Part shown: positions 1 to 5,182 of the stretch, in pieces
How positions within the stretch are numbered: position 1 is the stretch's first letter
Layout of the letters: every line of letters begins with the position of its first letter
Assembly (NCBI GenBank): GCA_900758315.1
Contig: CAAERF010000579.1
Span: 1 to 7,280 of the forward strand
Source of the DNA: an uncultured Oscillospiraceae bacterium
GTDB lineage: Bacteria > Bacillota > Clostridia > Oscillospirales > Oscillospiraceae
DNA: 7,280 bases
Reading direction: 5' to 3'
Notes under the pieces: model-generated
Told to the model about the DNA's origin: nothing
Databases searched by the model: none
What the model saw: the letters and a program-made list of their open reading frames with translations, nothing else
Made by a program: the position numbers and the translations under genes

Positions 1-95
1 GCAATCATTGCAATAGCAAGAATGCTTCTAACAGCATTATACAATATGCTGAAAAATAAGGAACCCTATAATGCTGAACTTTACCGAAAAAGTGA
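1..95. repeat. 95-bp terminal direct repeat (with 7186-7280), circular-contig overlap
   Basis: Bases 1-95 and 7186-7280 are identical. The transposase frame runs through the second copy and continues without a break from the first copy to a stop at 184-186. Inference: the contig is circular, about 7185 bp unique, with the overlap an assembly artefact. An odd-numbered overlap of this size is typical of de Bruijn graph contigs. The alternative is a linear piece lying between two IS110 copies. Confidence 0.85.
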
Positions 96-186
96 TGTTC
101 TCCCTGTCAATCGTGAGATTACAATTGAACAGGCAATCTTAATGGCACAGTTCCAAGGTTATAAAATCAAGTCAGCTGCTGAATAG
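1..186 (+). CDS. IS110-family transposase, C-terminal end (61 codons and stop)
   Basis: Frame 1 is open from base 1 to the TAG at 184-186. It encodes AIIAIARMLLTALYNML, then KNKEPYNAELYRKSD, then a 30-residue tail ending in KIKSAAE. Residues 1-31 of this fragment repeat the last 31 full codons of the 6124 gene exactly. The helical AIIAIARMLL segment with a following tyrosine and lysine-rich stretch is typical of IS110 transposase C-termini. This is the same gene as 6124-7280 on a circle, not a second broken copy, unless the molecule proves linear. Confidence 0.9.
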   Translation, partial: AIIAIARMLLTALYNMLKNKEPYNAELYRKSDVLPVNREITIEQAILMAQFQGYKIKSAAE

Positions 187-313
187 ACCTTAACTTTGCT
201 ACATATTCAATTTTAAATGACCACCATCTGATGGTCTTTTTGTGATGTCCTTAATGGAATGGATATCCTCTACTATTCTTTTTCAACCTTATCCTCCGCA
301 AATCCTGATTTAT
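187..313. other. Intergenic: IS110 right end and plasmid flank
   Basis: This holds the terminator at 219-241 and the plasmid sequence beyond the IS, up to the stop of the minus-strand HTH gene at 314. I see no open frame with a credible start and no clear minus-strand terminator for the operon. The IS-plasmid junction must lie here but has no recognisable repeat. Confidence 0.5.
219..241 (+). terminator. Rho-independent terminator after the transposase
   Basis: GACCA (219-223) pairs with TGGTC (232-236). A nested alternative, ACCAT (223-227) with ATGGT (231-235), leaves a 3-base loop. TTTTT follows at 237-241. It lies 32 bases after the transposase stop and is oriented to end that transcript. 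The stem is short, so termination may be partial; read-through would run antisense into the toxin-antitoxin operon. Confidence 0.65.
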
Positions 314-826
314 CTAACCACGAAACAACCGACTAAACCATCCCTGTTTTTTCGGCTCGTCTCCACTTCCCTCGCTCTGATCAGTACCGGAGGTAAGCTG
401 CTGCTGTATTGTTCCCGCGTGAAGTGCCTGGGCAGCCTGTGCCGTCTGCTGGGCGGCAACCAATGCAGCGTTGCTCTCGGAAAGCCTTGCGTTCAGATCC
501 TCGATCTGCTTGTCCTTTATCGCAAGCTGTCCTTGCAGCGTGTCGATTGTGGTCTGCAATACTGCTATCACACCCACATTTTCAGACTGCTCCAATACCT
601 CTCCATTGGAGCGCTCCGTATGCGCATACGTATGCGCTCCAACGGAGCACTCCTTTTGCAGAAAGTCTTGTTTTATAAGGGTTTCACCCTGCTCCTCTAT
701 ATACAAAACCCCCTGCTCCGTATGCGCATACGGAGCGCAAACCGTATGCAGTTTGCCTTTGTACCGCTTATAAACCGTTTGCTTCGATACGCCTATCTCG
801 TCGGCTATCTGCCGAATCGTTTTCAT
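314..826 (-). CDS. Small DNA-binding protein: N-terminal helix-turn-helix, long coiled coil
   Basis: A 170-aa protein of the kind found beside plasmid replication and maintenance genes (DUF536/KfrA-like architecture; the match is by layout, not by a search). Residues 1-20 (TIRQIADEIGVSKQTVYKRY) form a clear helix-turn-helix. Residues about 84-136 are a heptad-like coiled coil rich in L, Q, A and K. The tail is acidic and glycine-rich (145-158) and ends in KKQGWFSRLFRG, an aromatic/basic terminal motif common in such proteins. Between the HTH and the coil, PYAHTE (32-37) and TYAHTE (66-71) are encoded by DNA palindromes. The ATG at 826 overlaps the upstream antitoxin stop by 4 bases (ATGA), with GGGGAG 9 bases before it. 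It is the last gene of the toxin-antitoxin operon. The role is inferred: plasmid segregation, copy control or operon regulation. Confidence 0.8.
   Translation of the reverse strand: MKTIRQIADEIGVSKQTVYKRYKGKLHTVCAPYAHTEQGVLYIEEQGETLIKQDFLQKECSVGAHTYAHTERSNGEVLEQSENVGVIAVLQTTIDTLQGQLAIKDKQIEDLNARLSESNAALVAAQQTAQAAQALHAGTIQQQLTSGTDQSEGSGDEPKKQGWFSRLFRG
601..653. repeat. Clustered palindromes inside the HTH gene, copy A
   Basis: CGTATGC/GCATACG is a 14-bp perfect palindrome at 617-630. It is enclosed by a 9-bp inverted repeat, TTGGAGCGC (606-614) with GCGCTCCAA (634-642), and overlapped by GGAGC/GCTCC (608-617) and GCTCC-AAC-GGAGC (636-648). Bases 613-630 are an exact 18-bp direct copy of 715-732. 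All of it is in frame within the coding region (about residues 60-75). Confidence 0.85.
715..756. repeat. 22-bp perfect palindrome inside the HTH gene, copy B
   Basis: GCTCCGTATGC (715-725) is followed directly by its reverse complement (726-736), with no mismatch. Next to it, GCAAAC (737-742) and GTTTGC (751-756) form a 6-bp inverted repeat around a third CCGTATGC half-site (742-749). The palindrome encodes about residues 31-37 (PYAHTE). Confidence 0.85.
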
Positions 827-1053
827 GGCCTCACACTCCCCACACTATCGCTGGCGGGTGTGTCCAACTGCTTTGCTATGTACTCCCTCAGATCATCATC
901 AAGCTCAAATGGGAGCCGCCCCAGACGAACGGTTTCCTCAAAAAATAGAATCGTTGCTTCTTCCAAAGTCATTCCATTTTCTGCAAAGACCTTTTCTGCC
1001 TGTTCTTTCAGCTCGGCATCGATCTCCAGCGTAACTTCAACCAACCTCTCCAT
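823..1053 (-). CDS. RelB/DinJ-family antitoxin
   Basis: A 76-aa antitoxin. The N-terminal strand VEVTLEIDAELK is of the ribbon-helix-helix type. It is followed by the family signature NGMTLEEATILFFEETVRLGRLPFEL, quoted in two parts: NGMTLEEATILFF (residues 26-38) and EETVRLGRLPFEL (39-51). The variable tail (about 52-76) would wrap a toxin. The frame extends to a GTG at 1062, but GGAG at 1065-1062 sits 8 bases before the ATG at 1053, so 1053 is preferred. It begins just inside or after the RelE/ParE toxin stop (1059-1061), and its own stop overlaps the HTH gene by 4 bases. Its odd feature is position: it is downstream of a toxin that already has a Phd/YefM antitoxin upstream, and no second toxin follows. 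It may be a second antitoxin for the same toxin, an immunity protein against a chromosomal RelE, or a remnant of a lost pair. Confidence 0.85.
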   Translation of the reverse strand: MERLVEVTLEIDAELKEQAEKVFAENGMTLEEATILFFEETVRLGRLPFELDDDLREYIAKQLDTPASDSVGSVRP

Positions 1054-1058
1054 TCCCA

Positions 1059-1370
1059 TCACTCCAACAGCCGGCCATAGTCCCGTTTAGCATAGACTAC
1101 ACGGGCAACGGTCACCAGCCTTTCTTCTTCATCCACCCAATAAAACATCAGATAATTTTGTACCAAAATTTTTCGGTATTCATGTTTCAGTGACCGGATC
1201 GGCTGGTAGGCCGGAGCAGCATACGGAAAAGTCAGCACACTTTCCGCTGCATTCACCAGCTCTACCGCCAGACGATCCGCCGCATCCGGGTTTTGCAGTT
1301 CTCTGCTGATATACCGAACAATTTCAATCATATCTTTCCGGGCAACAGGTAAATACTCTAATTTATACAA
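1059..1370 (-). CDS. RelE/ParE-family toxin
   Basis: A type II toxin of about 103 aa. RelE members cut mRNA on the ribosome and ParE members inhibit gyrase; the sequence alone does not settle which. Features: YKLEYLPVARKDM at the N-terminus, the helical hairpin IVRYISRELQNPDAADRL (17-34), the central PIRSLKHEYRKIL (57-69), and the C-terminal strands NYLMFYWVDEEERLVTVARV and VYAKRDY (72-98), with R66, Y73, R90 and R96 in family-typical places. The frame runs up to an ATG at 1391, but GGAGGGG (1383-1377) lies exactly before a TTG at 1370, and the protein from there starts as the family does, so TTG is taken as the start. This gives an 8-base overlap with the upstream antitoxin, which suggests translational coupling. 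Confidence 0.88.
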   Translation of the reverse strand: MYKLEYLPVARKDMIEIVRYISRELQNPDAADRLAVELVNAAESVLTFPYAAPAYQPIRSLKHEYRKILVQNYLMFYWVDEEERLVTVARVVYAKRDYGRLLE

Positions 1371-1641
1371 CCCGTTCCCCTCCAATGGCATCTTTCATTG
1401 CCTTCAGCACATCTTTGGAAGAATAGCGTTGATCCGTCAGCTCCGCCTCTTTCTCTGCCTCCTGCAGCTTGAAATACACCTCGCTTTCAAATTGCAGGTT
1501 CTCAAATGCCTCCATACTCAAAACAACCATATCACCGTATCCATTCTTTGTCAAAAAAACAGGTTGAGCAGTTTCATGCACGGTCTTTGAAATGTCAGCA
1601 AAATTGTTTCTCAAATCAGAAACAGGTCGAATCATATTCAT
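1363..1641 (-). CDS. Phd/YefM-family antitoxin
   Basis: A 92-aa antitoxin and first gene of the operon. The N-terminal fold MNMIRPVSDLRNNFADISK, followed by VFLTKNGYGDMVVLSMEAFENL (quoted here as PVFLTKNGYGDMVV then LSMEAFENL), is the Phd/YefM DNA-binding dimer domain; the acidic, helical C-terminus (about 55-92) would bind and neutralise the RelE/ParE toxin. The ATG at 1641 follows AGGAGG with an 8-base gap. The last codons overlap the toxin start, the usual antitoxin-first order. Such antitoxins bind their own promoter; an AT-rich palindrome lies in the promoter upstream (1670-1679). Together with the toxin it is a plasmid-stabilising addiction module. Confidence 0.9.
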   Translation of the reverse strand: MNMIRPVSDLRNNFADISKTVHETAQPVFLTKNGYGDMVVLSMEAFENLQFESEVYFKLQEAEKEAELTDQRYSSKDVLKAMKDAIGGERVV

Positions 1642-1662
1642 ATTATCATCCTCCTTTGCTTT

Positions 1663-1691
1663 ATCTTATCATAATTATGCTAAATTATCAA
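1663..1691 (-). promoter_or_regulatory. Promoter and likely operator of the toxin-antitoxin operon
   Basis: On the minus strand, TTGATA (1691-1686) and TAAGAT (1668-1663) are separated by exactly 17 bases, 22 bases upstream of the Phd/YefM start. The spacer contains the 10-bp perfect palindrome CATAATTATG (1670-1679), a plausible site for antitoxin or toxin-antitoxin autorepression. All four genes down to 314 can be read from here. Confidence 0.65.
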
Positions 1692-1844
1692 CACTGTTTC
1701 CTTGCCATAAATAACTTTTACCTATGTTACCATTTAGGGGTCGAAAAAGCCTTGATTTATGCGGTTTTCCGTCCTCGAAATCAGAGGGGGCAGTATCCTT
1801 ACCCTACCACGCCAAAAAACGGCGTAGAGGCCATTCTGGGGCGT
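1692..1844. other. Intergenic between rep and the toxin-antitoxin operon
   Basis: Contains ACGCC (1809-1813) with GGCGT (1821-1825) around an A-rich loop, 20 bases past the rep stop. On the minus strand the U-run lies in the loop, so it is not a standard terminator. A second weak inverted repeat, TGATTT (1753-1758) with AAATCA (1778-1783), encloses CGG-TTTT-CCG. No credible gene. An attachment or recombination site is possible but not supported. Confidence 0.4.
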
Positions 1845-3302
1845 TTACAGCCCTTTCCGCAAATCCTCCTGTATCAGATCGCTCAACGCCTGTGACGGGC
1901 GTATTTTGACCGTCAGACCGCCATCCTCATACCGCACCGTTGGAGGGTTATCCCACCACTTATAAACGGTGTTCTTCGATAGTCCAGTGCCAGCAATACA
2001 ATCTTTCGGTCTGCCATCCGGGTTCTGCTGCCGCCAGTCATATACTCGCTGCTGCGCTGATGGCCGCCCATTTCCCTTCCTCCAATTTGGATTTGTAACT
2101 GTTTGAATAGCCCGCATAACCTCCATATGCTGTTCCTGCGTTCTACCGTTTCTCTTATTTCTCTCAACTCGAACATTGGTCAGTTTCTCAATATCTGCAA
2201 TCGTGAAATTATAATACTCCTTGTCGTATGCCTCCAGCGCACTCCGTATATCCTCCTCAGTCAATGCGTTCTCATGCTTCACCATCTGCAAGTCCTCAAA
2301 CGCTGTCCGCATATCCTGCCGGAGCTGCTGCTTCGGCACATCGCATTTATAGGCGTAGATAGCAAGGCACATCAAATAGAAATACCGATGGCCGCCCTCG
2401 ATGCTGCCGATCTGCCTCAGCCACCAATGGTAAAGGGCATACGGATCATCGCCGTGTACCTTTCCGGCTATATCCCACTTCTTTTTTCTCTTATTGCCCT
2501 CTATCACCACACGCTGATACCATTCCGGGTATGCCTCCTTCGCCTGCGCCCTCGTCATTCTGGACGGATGAAACGGCTTATTTATATCCACCCGGTTCTC
2601 CGGCTTGATTGCGTAAGCGTTCAGATAATCCAGCGTCACACGCTCCCCTGTGCGGAAGGCCACCAACTCCGTACCGTACTTGGCGTTGATGCTCCCCACC
2701 ATGCGGAAACCCTGATTGATGGACTGGTACTGGATCGCCTTTAGCTGGGATGTTCCCTTGTACTCCCAGATGCGGAATGTGAGGTCATATTTGAGGCTCT
2801 TAAGCTGGACTTTGATATTGGGGTATAGATCTATCGGCTCCTTGAACACATAGTACAGGTGCAGACCGTTCCCGGACAACACAAGGAAGGTCGGCATAGG
2901 CAACCGCCGAACACGCTTCGGATCTCCGTCAAATCGGAGAAAGAGATTGCGCAGCTCCCCAATACCTACCCCGTCCAAATCAAAGATAAGGGCATTCATC
3001 CGCTGTGCGTGCTCCAGCCGGTTCTTATTCCGGCGATAGACAAGACCGCTGCACAGTGTCAAGGGATTTTGCTCCACAAACTCCGTATAGTCCTTCTCCC
3101 ATGTATCGTGATACATCTTCCGTCGATGAAGCCGCTCATCTTCGCCCTGATAGAGATACACCGCACTCGGATGAGAGAAGTCATCGTACTTAACCCCGTA
3201 CAGCTCATTGTCGGGAAACAGCTCCCGGTAAAAGTCATAGCCGCCCACCTGCTCAAACTGCGCCGACAGGTATTCATAGCACCCTCTGTAATTTTCGGTC
3301 AT
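1845..3302 (-). CDS. Plasmid replication initiation protein, primase (AEP)-like
   Basis: A 485-aa protein, the best replication initiator candidate. The ATG at 3302 follows GGAGG (3316-3312) with a 9-base gap; 38 further in-frame codons upstream are low-complexity and phenylalanine/proline-rich and are rejected. An archaeo-eukaryotic primase-like core is visible: a hydrophobic strand ending in DLD (108-110, metal-binding motif I), SGNGLH (143-148, the sxH motif II), and QGFRMVGSINAK (197-208), matching the R-x-x-G-[ST]-x-N-x-K segment of plasmid primase/Rep proteins. A helical middle follows (about 290-400). Near the C-terminus GLSKNTVYKWW (about 443-453) is a helix-turn-helix fit for origin binding. 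The family resemblance is by motif only. It is transcribed from a promoter at the end of mob through a long structured leader, which suggests copy-number control at the RNA level. Confidence 0.8.
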   Translation of the reverse strand: MTENYRGCYEYLSAQFEQVGGYDFYRELFPDNELYGVKYDDFSHPSAVYLYQGEDERLHRRKMYHDTWEKDYTEFVEQNPLTLCSGLVYRRNKNRLEHAQRMNALIFDLDGVGIGELRNLFLRFDGDPKRVRRLPMPTFLVLSGNGLHLYYVFKEPIDLYPNIKVQLKSLKYDLTFRIWEYKGTSQLKAIQYQSINQGFRMVGSINAKYGTELVAFRTGERVTLDYLNAYAIKPENRVDINKPFHPSRMTRAQAKEAYPEWYQRVVIEGNKRKKKWDIAGKVHGDDPYALYHWWLRQIGSIEGGHRYFYLMCLAIYAYKCDVPKQQLRQDMRTAFEDLQMVKHENALTEEDIRSALEAYDKEYYNFTIADIEKLTNVRVERNKRNGRTQEQHMEVMRAIQTVTNPNWRKGNGRPSAQQRVYDWRQQNPDGRPKDCIAGTGLSKNTVYKWWDNPPTVRYEDGGLTVKIRPSQALSDLIQEDLRKGL

Positions 3303-3633
3303 GTAAAGCCACCTCCAAAAGAAAAAGAAGCAAAAAGAAAATCGCTGCGGCGGGAAGGGGGAAAAGGGGGAGCCAAAGAGCGGCCTCCCGCTGGTCGGCC
3401 TTAAAGAGAAAGTCACCTCCCCCTTTTCCCCCTTGTTTCGGCCATGGAAATGATGGAAAACCCTAACGGGTTTACCACATTCCCACAGCCTCCACTCACC
3501 CCCTTTTTCCCCTCCGACTTTCTCCCTTCCTGAGAGAATATTTTTGGGTTTTTAGGGATACGATATAAGGGGCCCCTACCCCTTACAGGTCGCTTAGATT
3601 ATCAAAACTTTTTTTGGGAAAATTTCTAATGCC
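3303..3633 (-). promoter_or_regulatory. Long structured leader of rep; candidate origin and copy-control region
   Basis: About 325 bases separate the predicted rep transcription start from its ATG, with no convincing gene. The minus strand is strongly purine-rich in blocks. Structures: an 18-bp perfect inverted repeat (3355-3372 with 3417-3434), a third similar tract at 3499-3512, a 6-bp hairpin AAACCC-TAAC-GGGTTT (3458-3473) and a 7-bp hairpin TAAGGGG/CCCCTTA (3566-3585). A 10-codon open frame starts at the ATG complementary to 3442-3444 but lacks a clear SD. No iteron array and no good DnaA box were seen. The region probably holds oriV or the control RNA structures; this is inference from position. 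Confidence 0.5.
3355..3434. repeat. 18-bp perfect inverted repeat in the rep leader
   Basis: AA-G5-A4-G5-AG at 3355-3372 is the exact reverse complement of CT-C5-T4-C5-TT at 3417-3434, with a 44-base loop. In the rep mRNA this would be a long G:C-rich stem about 50 bases upstream of the start codon. Confidence 0.9.
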
Positions 3634-3662
3634 ATTATACCGTGCCGGACTTGCGTTTGCAA
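3634..3662 (-). promoter_or_regulatory. Predicted rep promoter
   Basis: On the minus strand, TTGCAA (3662-3657), a 17-base spacer, and a consensus TATAAT (3639-3634). The -35 box and most of the spacer lie inside the 11-bp hairpin at 3644-3669, so a regulator binding that palindrome, or cruciform extrusion, could control rep. The promoter starts within a few bases of the mob stop (3672). Confidence 0.65.
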
Positions 3663-3669
3663 GTCCGGC
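3644..3669. repeat. 11-bp perfect hairpin at the end of mob, overlapping the rep promoter
   Basis: GCCGGACTTGC (3644-3654), loop GTTT, GCAAGTCCGGC (3659-3669). It is followed on the plus strand by TTTTA, so it fits a plus-strand terminator. For the minus-strand mob transcript it lies 2 bases after the stop but has no U-tract. It may end transcripts, protect the mob mRNA 3' end, or act as an operator. Confidence 0.8.
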
Positions 3670-3671
3670 TT

Positions 3672-4916
3672 TTACCGGCTCATTCCGCCCATGCTCATAC
3701 CTCTGTCATGCCTGTGCTCCTGCTTGGGCTCCGGCATAATATGCGCCCTTGCCCGCTGGACATATGGCCGAAACTGTTCCGGCAGCTTCTCCTCCAAGAA
3801 GGTCAGCGCAGCCTCCACTCGCTGCATCAGTCTCGCCATGAGATCCTTCTGACGGTTCAGCTCGTACTCCAGCGCCATGTTCTCGTCCTTCAGGTCAGAC
3901 AGCTCCTGCGCCTCCTTCAGCCGCTTCTGTATGGATGGCCGGAGCTGCCGCTCCAGCGAAGTGATCTGCGCCTTCTGAAGCTCTATGGTATTGACCTGCT
4001 GCTTGACCGTCTGCTCGGCCTCTGCGCCCCGTACCGCCAATGCCTTCAGCTGCTTGATCTCTTTCAAGGTAACGCCCTTGATATTGCCCATCATGGTTTC
4101 TTCCGGCTTAATTCTCTCCAGATCCAGCGATACCTTTTTCGCCGCCTTTAACTCCTTGACCGTTCCTTGCAGCGTTTCCTTTTCCGCCTGCAGCTCCGAC
4201 ACTTCCGCCCTCGCTGCTTCTATCTCCTGCCTTGCGGCCTCCAGCTCCCTCGCCGCCTCTTTGTACTCCGGCAAGGACATATGCGGTCGGCCTCCGTCAC
4301 CGTGGATCACTTCAAAGCTGTGCTGCTGGGCGATCTGCTCCAGCACCAGCTTCTCACTGTTTACCCAGGCATTCCATTCTGTCTGCCGTTTTGACTGGCC
4401 TGTAAATCCCTGCTGCGCCAACGCCTGTTTCAGCGATACTCTTTTCGCAAGCCCCCGCTTCTGCTCCGTTGCCACAGGCACGAAATCTATATGGATGTGG
4501 GGCGTGGCCTCGTCCATATGAATGACCGAATTGAACACCCGCAGGTGCGGGTTCCGTTCTTGAAATGCCTCGGCAAACTCTTTGAGAGCTGCCGCAGCCC
4601 GTTCTCCCTCCGGCGTCTCGCAGCCGCAGTTGTCCTTGTTGCCGATCTGGAAGATGACCTCATGGAAAAGCCGCTCCTGCTTGCTCTTTTCAATGTGCCG
4701 ATAGTAGTCCGGGATCTTATCTCTCGTCTTTGTTTTCTTTGCGTTATACTCCGCAAGGGCTTCATCGAAAAGCTCATGGTAGACCTGTTTCAGATTTTCC
4801 CTGCACAGCGTAATGTTCTGCTCGGTTCTGGCCGGATCTACATTCTCGGTAATGAACTTGCGGTTATTATGCCCCATGCTTCCGGTTCCCATCATACCGG
4901 ATATTTTGACTGCCAT
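3672..4916 (-). CDS. MobV-family relaxase (Mob/Pre)
   Basis: A 414-aa relaxase that nicks one strand at oriT and pilots it to the recipient through a helper conjugation machine. The ATG at 4916 has AGGAGG (4929-4924) 7 bases upstream; 36 additional in-frame codons before it are rejected. Motif I is HNNR (H16-R19), the MobV histidine site. Motif III is HMDEATPHIHIDF (H133, E136, H140, H142), the metal-binding histidine cluster. Residues about 190-250 continue the catalytic domain (HGDGGRPHMSLPEY). From about 210 onward the protein is a long coiled coil (EAARQEIEAARAEVSELQAE and similar, to about 380), usual for MobV dimerisation and membrane or coupling-protein contact. The tail is histidine/methionine-rich. 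The length is normal for the family and the gene looks intact. It lies directly beside a hairpin-rich region likely to be its oriT. No coupling protein or secretion genes are present, so it is mobilizable, not self-transmissible. Confidence 0.93.
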   Translation of the reverse strand: MAVKISGMMGTGSMGHNNRKFITENVDPARTEQNITLCRENLKQVYHELFDEALAEYNAKKTKTRDKIPDYYRHIEKSKQERLFHEVIFQIGNKDNCGCETPEGERAAAALKEFAEAFQERNPHLRVFNSVIHMDEATPHIHIDFVPVATEQKRGLAKRVSLKQALAQQGFTGQSKRQTEWNAWVNSEKLVLEQIAQQHSFEVIHGDGGRPHMSLPEYKEAARELEAARQEIEAARAEVSELQAEKETLQGTVKELKAAKKVSLDLERIKPEETMMGNIKGVTLKEIKQLKALAVRGAEAEQTVKQQVNTIELQKAQITSLERQLRPSIQKRLKEAQELSDLKDENMALEYELNRQKDLMARLMQRVEAALTFLEEKLPEQFRPYVQRARAHIMPEPKQEHRHDRGMSMGGMSR

Positions 4917-4938
4917 ACTCGCACCTCCTGTCCCGTTT

Positions 4939-4967
4939 ATTATACCATAGATTTCCGCTGAAGTCAC
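4939..4967 (-). promoter_or_regulatory. Predicted mob promoter
   Basis: On the minus strand, GTGACT (4967-4962), a 17-base spacer, and consensus TATAAT (4944-4939). The start of transcription would fall about 15 bases before the mob ATG, leaving just the SD. The first big inverted repeat of the oriT candidate begins 7 bases upstream (4974), so relaxase bound at oriT could repress its own promoter, as known for pMV158 MobM. Confidence 0.6.
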
Positions 4968-4973
4968 CTCTTT

Positions 4974-5054
4974 GTTACTTTCTCTGTGAGAAAGTAACGC
5001 AAAAGCACTTTCCCACCGCAGCACCGTTGGTGCAGCAGTAGGAAAGTGCTTTGC
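4974..5054. other. Candidate oriT: two large adjacent inverted repeats upstream of mob
   Basis: First: GTTACTTTCTC (4974-4984), loop TGT, GAGAAAGTAAC (4988-4998), an 11-bp perfect stem. Second: AAAGCACTTTCC (5002-5013) with GGAAAGTGCTTT (5041-5052), 12 bp perfect, extended by GC (4999-5000 with 5053-5054) across a bulged A. It encloses GCACC-GTT-GGTGC (5021-5033). MobV origins are known to lie just upstream of mob and to contain ACTTT/AAAGT inverted repeats beside the nick; both stems have that character. The nick site itself cannot be assigned. Confidence 0.6.
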
Positions 5055-5155
5055 GCCCCTAAAGGGGAGGGTTTCCGGAGCAGCCTGCCTCGACGCTTAT
5101 GCGCCATTAGCCGGACTGCTCCGGAGGGGCGCTGCCCCTGCCGCCTGCGGGCGGC
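5055..5155. repeat. Series of GC-rich hairpins between the oriT candidate and cat
   Basis: Four further stems: CCCCT-AA-AGGGG (5056-5067); TCCGGAGCAG (5074-5083) with CTGCTCCGGA (5116-5125), 10 bp perfect; AGGGGC-GCT-GCCCCT (5125-5139); GCCGCC-TGCG-GGCGGC (5140-5155). An alternative outer pairing joins GCGCCCC (5053-5059) with GGGGCGC (5126-5132). None has a T-tract on either strand, though together they probably block cat read-through. Confidence 0.75.
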
Positions 5156-5182
5156 TCCCCGTTTCCACGACAAACTTGGATT

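Larger units (their letters stand above)
1..241 (+). mobile_element. IS110-family insertion sequence, right end
   Basis: The 3' part of the transposase (1-186) and about 55 bases of AT-rich non-coding DNA ending in a terminator hairpin (219-241). The true right terminus is unknown; 241 is a working limit. IS110 right ends are usually short, which agrees. Confidence 0.5.

Noticed and set aside
601..756. CRISPR-like repeat array
   Set aside because: There are only two full copies, palindromic, within a coding frame, with no regular spacers and no cas genes.
242..1090. Long plus-strand open frame of 282 codons
   Set aside because: It lies antisense to the HTH and RelB genes, has no SD, and its translation has no recognisable domain; the minus-strand genes explain the region.
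1745..1790. dif-like or tRNA-type attachment site
   Set aside because: The inverted repeat is only 6 bp with a weak core, and no tyrosine recombinase is present in the window.
3303..3416. N-terminal extension of Rep from a GTG at 3416
   Set aside because: The added 38 residues are low-complexity (F, P, R) and encoded by the inverted repeat; the strong SD at 3316-3312 serves the ATG at 3302.
3442..3475. DnaA box near 3471-3480 and short leader peptide from the minus-strand ATG at 3444
   Set aside because: The box differs from consensus at key positions, and the 10-codon frame has no ribosome binding site.
4917..5024. N-terminal extension of the relaxase
   Set aside because: It runs through the predicted promoter and oriT hairpin; AGGAGG at 4929-4924 and the MobV N-terminus MAVKISGM place the start at 4916.
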